NCBI GenBank assembly: GCA_022709445.1
Contig: JAKLIU010000044.1
Span: 263-10,572, forward strand
Direction: 5' to 3'
Origin: Spirochaetota bacterium
GTDB lineage: Bacteria; Spirochaetota; Spirochaetia; Treponematales; UBA12059
DNA length: 10,310 nt
This document shows, piece by piece, positions 1 through 5,557 of this stretch. The translations under genes were made by a program, and so were the position numbers. Each line of letters begins with the position of its first letter. Positions within the stretch are counted from its first letter, which is position 1. Under the pieces are notes generated by a model that saw only the letters and a list, made by a program, of their open reading frames with translations, was not told the DNA's origin and did not search any database.

Positions 1-341
1 TCCCGGCCAGCAAGACCTTCTACACGGGCTTCATCGCCAAGTACAAGGAAGAGCCCGCCACCTACTTCGCCCCGCTGTCCTACTCCGCGGTCATGATCGC
101 CGCCGACGCCATCAAGCGCGCCGGGAGCGTCGACACCGCCGCCCTGATCAAGGCCCTCGAAGGCACCAAGTACGCCTCGCCCCTGGGCGAGACCATCACC
201 TTCAAGCCGTCCAAGATCATCGCGCACCAGGGCATCACCCGGCAGAAGATCCTGCAGTGGCAGAGCGGCCGGCAGGAAGTGATCTGGCCCTTCGAGGCCA
301 AGACCGCCGCCCCGGTCCATCCCTTCCCGGCCTGGAAGTAA
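1..341 (+). CDS. Periplasmic substrate-binding protein of a HAAT-type ABC transporter (C-terminal fragment)
   Basis: This is the last 112 or so codons of a gene that begins left of the window. The reading phase starts at base 3 and the stop is TAA at 339-341. The fragment reads as the second lobe of a type I periplasmic binding protein (LivJ/LivK or Peripla_BP_6 family). It has an aromatic-rich stretch with FAPLSYSAVMIAADAIKRAG, then an LIKALEGTKYASPLGETITF segment, and a C-terminal part typical of the family that mentions the cargo-independent QWQSG strand and ends in PAWK. Such proteins capture the ligand outside the inner membrane and deliver it to the permease. The livHMGF genes downstream on the same strand support the assignment. 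The ligand-contacting N-terminal half is missing, so the substrate cannot be read. The protein need not bind branched-chain amino acids, because the family also takes amides, urea and aromatic acids. Confidence 0.85.
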   Translation, partial: PASKTFYTGFIAKYKEEPATYFAPLSYSAVMIAADAIKRAGSVDTAALIKALEGTKYASPLGETITFKPSKIIAHQGITRQKILQWQSGRQEVIWPFEAKTAAPVHPFPAWK

Positions 342-361
342 GGGGAATCTCCTGATCGACG

Positions 362-401
362 GCCGCCGCCGGACCAGCCCACGGGGCAGTCCGGCGGCGG
401 C
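362..401 (+). promoter_or_regulatory. Strong stem-loop between the binding-protein gene and livH
   Basis: A perfect 12-bp inverted repeat pairs GCCGCCGCCGGA (362-373) with 390-401. The 16-nt loop can itself pair GCCC (377-380) with GGGC (384-387). No T-run follows, so this is not a classical intrinsic terminator. In many ABC operons a hairpin after the binding-protein gene protects its mRNA or partly stops transcription, so that the binding protein is made in excess of the membrane parts. That role is inferred here from position and structure alone. Confidence 0.7.
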
Positions 402-441
402 ATATCCCGGCGGACGTCCACGGAACGTCAAAGGCAGTCAA

Positions 442-1365
442 ATGGCAATCAAACGTCGCACAGCGATACTCGTCGCCCTCGGCATCGTGGCCGCGGTCGT
501 CGTGGCGCTCTGGAAGCCGACCGTGCTGATCTACGGCATGCAGTCGGCCGGCCTCTACGCCGCCATCGCAATACCCATGGGCCTGGTCCTCGGCATCGTC
601 CACATCGTGAACCTCGCCCACGGAGAGTTCATGATGGTCGCGGCGTACGCCTCCTACTTCGCCTGCACGGCCAGCGGGATGGACCCGCTCCTGGCGGTGC
701 TGCCCGCCGCGGCCGTAACCGCGGGCTTCGGGCTGCTGGTGTACAAGCTGACCATACGGCGGGCGCTCAAGTCGCCGGAGCTCAACCAGCTGATCCTCAC
801 TTTCGGCCTGGCCATAACCTTCAGCCAGGGCGTGAACCTCCTGTTCAGTTCGCAGACCAGGAAGATCTCGCTCGAGTACGTCTCGGCCTCCCTGACCATA
901 GGCGAGCTGTCCTTCGGGGTCTGGCCCTTCGTCTTCGTGTTCGTGGCGGGCGCGATGGCGTACGGGCTCAAGCTCTTCCTGACCAGGACGACCACGGGCA
1001 AGGCTGCCCTGGCCGTCGGCCAGAACCCGCGCGGAGCCGCCATCGTGGGCATAGACGTGGACCGGACCTACGGCCTGGTGTTCGCCCTCGCGACCGCGCT
1101 GATCGGCGGCATGGGCGCCCTGTTCCTCACCAGGTCCGCCATATTCCCCGGCGTGGGCGGACCCTTCACCATGAAAAGTTTTTCCCTCGTCGCCATGGCG
1201 GGCATAGGGAACATACCCGGCATCCTGGGGGCAAGCGTGCTCCTGGGCCTGTCCGAGGCCCTCATGCGCGCGTTCCGCGGCCTGCGCGGCTGGGCCGACA
1301 TCATATTCTTCGTGCTCATCATGGCCGTCATCCTGGGCCGTTCCATCAAGGGGAGGAAATCGTGA
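442..1365 (+). CDS. livH: Branched-chain-amino-acid-type ABC transporter permease LivH
   Basis: This 307-residue polytopic inner-membrane protein has the usual length for LivH. A first hydrophobic segment lies near residues 7-24. The family hallmark NLAHGEF is at about 57-63. The cytoplasmic coupling (EAA-type) loop follows TTTGKAALAVGQNPRGAA, from about residue 183 to 205, and several more hydrophobic helices run to the C-terminus. It pairs with LivM to form the translocation pore, and the coupling loop contacts the ATPases. The ATG start is preceded by AAAGG at 430-434 with a 7-nt spacer. The stop overlaps the livM start by 4 nt, so translation is probably coupled. Substrate specificity cannot be inferred from this subunit. 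Confidence 0.93.
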   Translation: MAIKRRTAILVALGIVAAVVVALWKPTVLIYGMQSAGLYAAIAIPMGLVLGIVHIVNLAHGEFMMVAAYASYFACTASGMDPLLAVLPAAAVTAGFGLLVYKLTIRRALKSPELNQLILTFGLAITFSQGVNLLFSSQTRKISLEYVSASLTIGELSFGVWPFVFVFVAGAMAYGLKLFLTRTTTGKAALAVGQNPRGAAIVGIDVDRTYGLVFALATALIGGMGALFLTRSAIFPGVGGPFTMKSFSLVAMAGIGNIPGILGASVLLGLSEALMRAFRGLRGWADIIFFVLIMAVILGRSIKGRKS

Positions 1366-2297
1366 ACAGGAACCTGCTCCGCATCCTCGCCGCCCTGGTG
1401 GCCGTCGCGGCCGTGGCGCTGCCCGCCTTCGCGGGAGCCTACCCGCTGCAGGTGGCGCGCAATGTGATCCTCTACATGGCCCTGGCCATCACCTGGGACA
1501 TGCTGCTCCGTTCCGGGCAGATCTCCTTCGGCATAGCCGGGCTGTTCGGACTGGGAGCCTACGCGTCCGTGCTGGGCGTGCTGCGCGCGGGCATGTCCCC
1601 GCTCCTGAGCATCGCCTTCGCCGGCGCCTTCGCCGGGCTGGCCGCCCTGCTCATCGGCTTCCTCATCCTGCGACTGAGGGCCATCTACTTCTCCATCGTC
1701 ACCCTGGCCCTGGCGGAAATCTTCCGCATCGTGATCCAGAACCTGCATGACTTCACCGGCGGGCCCGAGGGCCTGGTGCTGGACGGGGTGATCCTGGGCG
1801 GCTCGGCCTCCGGGCTCTACTGGCTCACGCTGGCCGGGCTGGCCGTCGCCCTGGGCGCGTCCTGGTGGTTCGAGAAGAGCAAGTTCCACTTCGCGCTCAC
1901 CGCCATACGCAACAACGAGACCGCGGCCAAGTCCAGCGGCATCGACATCTTCCGATGGCTCCTGGCCACCTTCGTGATAACCTCGGTCATCCAGGGTTTC
2001 CTCGGGGGCATCTACGGGCAGTCCTACGGCTTCGCGACGCCGGACAGCGTGTTCGACGCGAACTTCACGCTGCTCCCCCTGGCGATGGCCCTGCTCGGCG
2101 GCATCCACAGCACGGTGGGCCCGATCTTCGGCGCGGTCCTCCTGGGACTGGCGGCGGAATGGCTCAAGCTGCAGATACCGTACGGGCACCTGGTGGTGTA
2201 CGGCGTCATCATCATCATCGTGATCCTGTTCATACCCGGCGGACTGTACGGGCTGATCAAGAAGGCGAACCGCGCTTCCGAAGGGAGGAAGGCATGA
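1362..2297 (+). CDS. livM: Branched-chain-amino-acid-type ABC transporter permease LivM
   Basis: This is the second permease subunit, 311 residues. A hydrophobic N-terminal segment lies at about 5-25. The conserved GQISFGIAGLFGLGAY stretch is at about 52-67. A coupling loop begins FALTAIRNNETAAKSSGID at about residue 177, and a very hydrophobic C-terminal helix (GVIIIIVILFIPGG) precedes a basic tail. It forms the heterodimeric channel with LivH. The start is GTG, chosen because GGGAGG at 1351-1356 lies 5 nt upstream and the codon overlaps the livH stop as GTGA. It lacks the extra N-terminal hydrophobic extension of some enterobacterial LivM proteins and so matches the shorter form common elsewhere. 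The stop overlaps the livG ATG by 4 nt. Confidence 0.93.
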   Translation: MNRNLLRILAALVAVAAVALPAFAGAYPLQVARNVILYMALAITWDMLLRSGQISFGIAGLFGLGAYASVLGVLRAGMSPLLSIAFAGAFAGLAALLIGFLILRLRAIYFSIVTLALAEIFRIVIQNLHDFTGGPEGLVLDGVILGGSASGLYWLTLAGLAVALGASWWFEKSKFHFALTAIRNNETAAKSSGIDIFRWLLATFVITSVIQGFLGGIYGQSYGFATPDSVFDANFTLLPLAMALLGGIHSTVGPIFGAVLLGLAAEWLKLQIPYGHLVVYGVIIIIVILFIPGGLYGLIKKANRASEGRKA

Positions 2298-3013
2298 CCA
2301 CGCTCAGGACGGAAGGCCTCACCAGGCGCTTCCAGGGACTGGTGGCCGTGAAGGACCTGTCGTTCCACCTGGACGCCGGGGAGATACTGGGCATCATCGG
2401 ACCCAACGGCGCGGGCAAGACAACGTTCATCAACCTGGTGTCCGGCATCACCATGCCCAGCTCCGGCCGCGTCGAGTACAAGGGCCGCGACATCACCTAC
2501 ATGCCGGCCCACGAACGCGCGCGCATCGGCATAGCCCGGACCTACCAGCTCATCCACCCGCTGGAGAACCTGACGGTGATCGAGAACGTGATGATCGGCT
2601 CGGTCTTCAGCCGGGGCAAGAGCCTCAAGGAAGCCCGCCGCTCGGCGGAGGCGATCTGCGCCGAGCTGGAGCTGGACCGGCTGGACCGGGACACCGCCAA
2701 GCTGTCCATGCTGGAGATCAAGAAGATGGAGATAGCGCGCGCCCTGGCCAACGAGCCGGAGGCGCTGTTCCTGGACGAGGTGATGGCGGGGCTCAACAGC
2801 GACGAGACCAAGCAGGTCATCGGGACCGTCCAGCGAATCGCCGCGGAGCGCAACCTGGCCGTGGGCGTGGTGGAGCATGTCATGGGCGTGATCCGCGAGC
2901 TGACCCAGCGCGTCATCGTGCTGGAGGCGGGCGAGCTCATAGCCGAGGGACCGTACGAGAAGGTCTCCAAGGACCCGCGCGTGATCGAGGCCTACCTGGG
3001 AGGTGCCGCATGA
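2294..3013 (+). CDS. livG: ABC transporter ATP-binding protein LivG (variant signature motif)
   Basis: This is a 239-residue ATPase subunit. Walker A is GPNGAGKT at 36-43. Walker B is ALFLDE at about 157-162 with the catalytic Glu162, followed by VMAGLN. The switch histidine is His195 in VVEHVM. The signature motif is atypical: LSMLE at about 137-141 replaces LSGGQ or LSYGQ, although the KKMEIARALA that follows is normal. LivG relatives with a relaxed signature followed by LDEVMAGL are known, so this is probably functional, with LivF supplying the canonical signature in the heterodimer. The ATG at 2294 has GGGAGG at 2283-2288 with a 5-nt spacer and overlaps the livM stop by 4 nt. The frame stays open far upstream into livM, but only this start fits the family's N-terminus. 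Confidence 0.93.
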   Translation: MTTLRTEGLTRRFQGLVAVKDLSFHLDAGEILGIIGPNGAGKTTFINLVSGITMPSSGRVEYKGRDITYMPAHERARIGIARTYQLIHPLENLTVIENVMIGSVFSRGKSLKEARRSAEAICAELELDRLDRDTAKLSMLEIKKMEIARALANEPEALFLDEVMAGLNSDETKQVIGTVQRIAAERNLAVGVVEHVMGVIRELTQRVIVLEAGELIAEGPYEKVSKDPRVIEAYLGGAA

Positions 3014-3714
3014 TCCTTGACGTCAAGAAGCTGGAGGCCGGCTACGGCAAGCTCAGGGTCCTGGACGGCATCAGCCTGTCCGTGGGCAAGGAATCGGTCG
3101 GCCTGTTCGGACCCAACGGCGCGGGCAAGACCACCATCATCAACGCGATCATGGGCATCGTGAAACCCTGGGGCGGCACCATCGAGTTCGAGGGGACGCG
3201 GATGGAAGGCATGGCGACCCACCTGGTCGCGCGCGCCGGCATCGCGCTGGTGCCGCAGGAGCGCGAGCTCTTCCCGGGCATGAGCGTGGCCGACAACCTG
3301 GAGCTGGGAGCGGCCTGGGTGCCGCGCGGCAAGCCCATCATGGCCAGGCAGCTGGAGACGGTGCTGGAGCTGTTCCCCATACTCAAGGAGCGGTACCGCC
3401 AGTACGTCGGCACCATGTCCGGAGGCCAGCAGCGCATGGTCGCCATCGGCCGCGCGCTGATGGCCAATCCCGCGCTCCTGATCCTGGACGAGCCATCGCT
3501 GGGACTGCAGCCGTCCATCGTGGCCGAGGTCTTCGACAGGCTGGCCCTGCTCAAGAAGGACATATCCATACTGGTCACCGAGCAGAACGTCCGGGAGAGC
3601 CTGCGCGCCATCGACCGGGGGTACGTGATAGAGAACGGCGCGGTGGTGCTCGAGGACACGGCCGCCGGGCTGGCGGTGAACCCGCACGTTGTGTCCGCCT
3701 ACCTGGGGATCTGA
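3010..3714 (+). CDS. livF: ABC transporter ATP-binding protein LivF
   Basis: This is a 234-residue ATPase subunit that pairs with LivG on the cytoplasmic face of the LivH/LivM pore. Walker A GPNGAGKT is at 34-41, the Q-loop Gln is at about 83 (VPQERELFPGMSV), the signature MSGGQ is at 136-140, and Walker B LLILDE is at 156-161. The switch position reads VTEQN, with Gln where many ABC ATPases have His. This is the normal LivF pattern (VEQN) and not a defect. The ATG at 3010 overlaps the livG stop and has GGGAGG at 2998-3003 with a 6-nt spacer. The next gene starts 2 nt after its stop, so the operon continues. Confidence 0.95.
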   Translation: MILDVKKLEAGYGKLRVLDGISLSVGKESVGLFGPNGAGKTTIINAIMGIVKPWGGTIEFEGTRMEGMATHLVARAGIALVPQERELFPGMSVADNLELGAAWVPRGKPIMARQLETVLELFPILKERYRQYVGTMSGGQQRMVAIGRALMANPALLILDEPSLGLQPSIVAEVFDRLALLKKDISILVTEQNVRESLRAIDRGYVIENGAVVLEDTAAGLAVNPHVVSAYLGI

Positions 3715-3716
3715 GC

Positions 3717-4529
3717 ATGGCTCGCGCGACGGTCGGCGGGATCGGGCTCGAGTACCTGCTGGATGGGGCGGGGCCGCGCACCGCGATCCTCCTCAACGGC
3801 ATAGCCATGACCGTCGCGCACTGGAAGCCGGTGGCCGACCGGCTGGTCGCGGCGGGCTGGCGCGTGCTCATGCACGACATGCGCGGCCAGACGCTCTCCG
3901 ACAAGCCGGAGGGAACCTGCAGCCTGGAGCTGCACGCGCGCGACCTGGCCGGCCTCATGGATTCCCTGGGCCTGGAAGTGGCGCACGTGATCGGCACCTC
4001 ATACGGGGCGGAGGTGGCGTTGACCTTCGCGCGCGACTTTCCCGCCCGGTGCCTGTCCGTGGCGTCCATCTGCGGCGTGAGCGAGTACGACGCGGTGCTG
4101 GGCGCGGCGGTCCGGGCCTGGAAGGCCACGGCCCTCCTCGATCCGCGCGCGTTCTACCGGACCATATTGCCGTGGAACTACTCGGCCGGCTACATCGCGG
4201 CCAACGCCGAACTCCTGGCCAAGAGGGAAGACGGGGTGGCCGCCTTGCCGCGCCGCTGGTTCGAGGCCTTCGCCTCGCTCTGCGACGCCTTCCTGGCCAT
4301 CGACCTGACCGGGGACCTGGGGCGCATTCGATGCCCGTGCCTCGCGCTGGCGGCAACGGAGGACATACTGAAAGGACCCGCGTATTCCCGCATCATCGCG
4401 GCCGGCGTGCCCGGGGCGAGATACGAGGAGATCGCGGGATCCGGCCATGCCGCGGTGCTGGAGCGGCCGGAGGCGGTGGCTAACGCCCTGCTCCGCTTCC
4501 TGCCGCCGTCCGGGGAGCCGGTACGATGA
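3717..4529 (+). CDS. Alpha/beta-hydrolase fold protein, probably cytoplasmic
   Basis: This 270-residue protein has no signal peptide. It has the alpha/beta-hydrolase core in order: an oxyanion-hole strand ILLNGIAM (residues 24-31), the HDMRGQTLSDKP turn (53-64), the nucleophile elbow GTSYG with Ser95, a predicted acid Asp216 in AATED, and the base His244 in GSGHA. The oxyanion motif is Asn-Gly instead of the common His-Gly. A cap region lies at about 123-190 and carries LPWNYSAGYIAAN. The overall look resembles small esterases and enol-lactonases, but the reaction cannot be named. The gene starts 2 nt after livF with a weak GGGG at 3705-3708, and its stop overlaps the next hydrolase gene. Co-transcription with the transporter suggests it cleaves an imported ester, lactone or amide, which is an inference. 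Confidence 0.85.
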   Translation: MARATVGGIGLEYLLDGAGPRTAILLNGIAMTVAHWKPVADRLVAAGWRVLMHDMRGQTLSDKPEGTCSLELHARDLAGLMDSLGLEVAHVIGTSYGAEVALTFARDFPARCLSVASICGVSEYDAVLGAAVRAWKATALLDPRAFYRTILPWNYSAGYIAANAELLAKREDGVAALPRRWFEAFASLCDAFLAIDLTGDLGRIRCPCLALAATEDILKGPAYSRIIAAGVPGARYEEIAGSGHAAVLERPEAVANALLRFLPPSGEPVR

Positions 4530-5407
4530 AGGGCTCGCGCCGGGGAAGCCCGGCGCTGGCCGTGACTCTCGCGGTCGCCGGACTGGCCGCCTGGGCAGTC
4601 GCATGCGCGCCCGCGGACACACGGGATGTGGAGGACAGTATGGAGAGCAAGACGGTCGAGGTGATGGGCGGGAAGATGAGCTACTCGGAGAGCGGCTCGG
4701 GAACCCCGGTGGTGCTGGTGCACGGGAACACGGGCTCGTCGCTCTGGTGGAGCCGGGTCATGGACCTGCCCGGGTTCAGGGCCCTGGCGCCGGACCTTCC
4801 CAATTTCGGGCGCTCCGACCCTATCGAGGCCGCCGACATCGACGCGTACGCCGACCGGCTGGCAGCCTTCATCGGAGCGCTCGGGCTGGAGCGGCCGGTG
4901 GTGGTCGGGCACAGCCTGGGCGGCGCGGTGGTCATGTCCATGGCGGCGCGCGACCCGGAGCTGGCGCGGGCCATCGTGCTGGTGGACGGAGCGTCCCCGG
5001 CCGGGCTCAGGACCCCCGAGGAGCACTACCCGATCATCGAGCTGTACAAGACCGACCGCGGCTTGATGCGCCGCGCCCTCTCGGCCGTTGCGCCCGCGCT
5101 CCGGGACGAGGCATTCCTGGATGCCCTGGCGGACGACGCGATGCTCATGGCGCCGCACGCCTTCGCCGGCAATGCCCGGGCGCTGGAACGCTTCGATTAC
5201 CGCGGCCGGGCAGGCGCGTTCACGGGCCCGGTCCTGGTGCTCTGGGGCCGCAGGGACGTCATCATCACTGAGGCCATGGCCCGGGACACCGTGGCCGCCT
5301 ACGGGGATTCCCGCCTGGCGGTCTTCGAGGACCTGGGGCATTCGGCCATGGTCGAGGACCCCGCGCTGTTCAGGAAGACCCTGCTGGAGTTCCTGGCCGG
5401 GCTCTGA
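4526..5407 (+). CDS. Alpha/beta-hydrolase fold protein, probable lipoprotein
   Basis: This is a 293-residue second hydrolase. The N-terminus has Arg5-Arg6, a hydrophobic stretch at about 9-26 and AVAC ending at Cys27. That resembles a relaxed lipobox and predicts a lipid-anchored extracytoplasmic enzyme. The hydrolase core follows: VVLVHGN (62-68) for the oxyanion hole, GHSLG with nucleophile Ser130, Asp244 in WGRRD and His272 in LGHSA. All triad residues are present. It is clearly diverged from the preceding hydrolase, so it is not a recent tandem copy. The ATG at 4526 overlaps the previous stop by 4 nt and has GGGGAG at 4512-4517. An in-frame ATG at 4640, just after a good GGAGGA, would give a 255-residue form without the signal. 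No substrate can be assigned. Its position suggests work on the transported compound. Confidence 0.87.
   Translation: MKGSRRGSPALAVTLAVAGLAAWAVACAPADTRDVEDSMESKTVEVMGGKMSYSESGSGTPVVLVHGNTGSSLWWSRVMDLPGFRALAPDLPNFGRSDPIEAADIDAYADRLAAFIGALGLERPVVVGHSLGGAVVMSMAARDPELARAIVLVDGASPAGLRTPEEHYPIIELYKTDRGLMRRALSAVAPALRDEAFLDALADDAMLMAPHAFAGNARALERFDYRGRAGAFTGPVLVLWGRRDVIITEAMARDTVAAYGDSRLAVFEDLGHSAMVEDPALFRKTLLEFLAGL
4630..4635 (+). promoter_or_regulatory. Internal Shine-Dalgarno before an alternative hydrolase start
   Basis: GGAGGA lies 4 nt before the in-frame ATG at 4640 (Met39 of the lipoprotein hydrolase). The upstream ATG at 4526 also has a purine-rich site, but with an 8-nt spacer. Initiation at 4640 would remove the signal peptide and lipidation cysteine and keep the whole catalytic domain. 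Confidence 0.4.
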
Positions 5408-5460
5408 CCCGGTGTCGCGCCGGCGCGACAACCAGGCGATGCCCGGGCGACACCGGGCAT
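5408..5460 (+). promoter_or_regulatory. Overlapping inverted repeats after the operon with two exclusive folds
   Basis: Directly after the hydrolase stop there are three pairings. A perfect 18-bp palindrome covers 5413-5430 and forms a 7-bp stem with a CCGG loop. An 8-bp stem pairs ATGCCCGG (5439-5446) with CCGGGCAT (5453-5460). A perfect 11-bp long-range stem pairs 5408-5418 with 5447-5457. The long-range stem uses bases of both small hairpins, so the folds exclude each other. No T-run follows. Possible roles are 3' protection of the operon mRNA, a Rho-linked end, or a switch acting on the chemoreceptor gene downstream. Confidence 0.6.
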
Positions 5461-5466
5461 GGGCAC

Positions 5467-5538
5467 GGCGGCCGCTGAAAAATGTTTGCGTTTCCACGAC
5501 GCTTCCGCGAAACTTGTACCGGCGGCCGCGCGGCCGCC
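5467..5538 (+). repeat. Repeated GGCGGCCGC motif with palindrome in the chemoreceptor leader
   Basis: GGCGGCCGC occurs at 5467-5475 and again at 5521-5529. The second copy is followed immediately by its reverse complement at 5530-5538, giving an 18-bp perfect palindrome that ends 19 nt before the chemoreceptor ATG. The first copy can pair with 5530-5538 instead, looping out a relatively AT-rich stretch at 5476-5518. The palindrome sits just upstream of the ribosome binding site, so it could affect translation or bind a regulator. No recognisable sigma-28 or sigma-54 promoter was found between the copies. Confidence 0.55.
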
Positions 5539-5557
5539 CGACACATCCGGAGGTACC

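Noticed and set aside
1068..2189. A 373-codon open frame on the - strand
   Set aside because: It is antisense to livH and livM, which have full family motifs. Its composition is His/Gln/Gly-rich as expected of a shadow.
2397..3131. An identical 25-bp stretch in livG (2397-2421) and livF (3107-3131)
   Set aside because: It encodes the same GPNGAGK P-loop in two related ATPases. Shared codon preference explains it, and no recombination element is implied.
3717..5407. The two hydrolases as a recent tandem duplication
   Set aside because: They share only the fold motifs. Oxyanion motif, nucleophile context, cap region and N-terminus all differ.
5461..5520. A possible sigma-28 or sigma-54 chemotaxis promoter in the AT-richer stretch
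   Set aside because: No TAAA plus GCCGATAA pair at the right spacing. The GGGCACG at 5461-5467 lacks the TTGC partner of sigma-54 sites.
5459..5557. A longer chemoreceptor start at 5459
   Set aside because: It has no good ribosome binding site and would add 33 polar residues before the first membrane helix, crossing the palindromes. The ATG at 5558 has GGAGG and a normal N-terminus.
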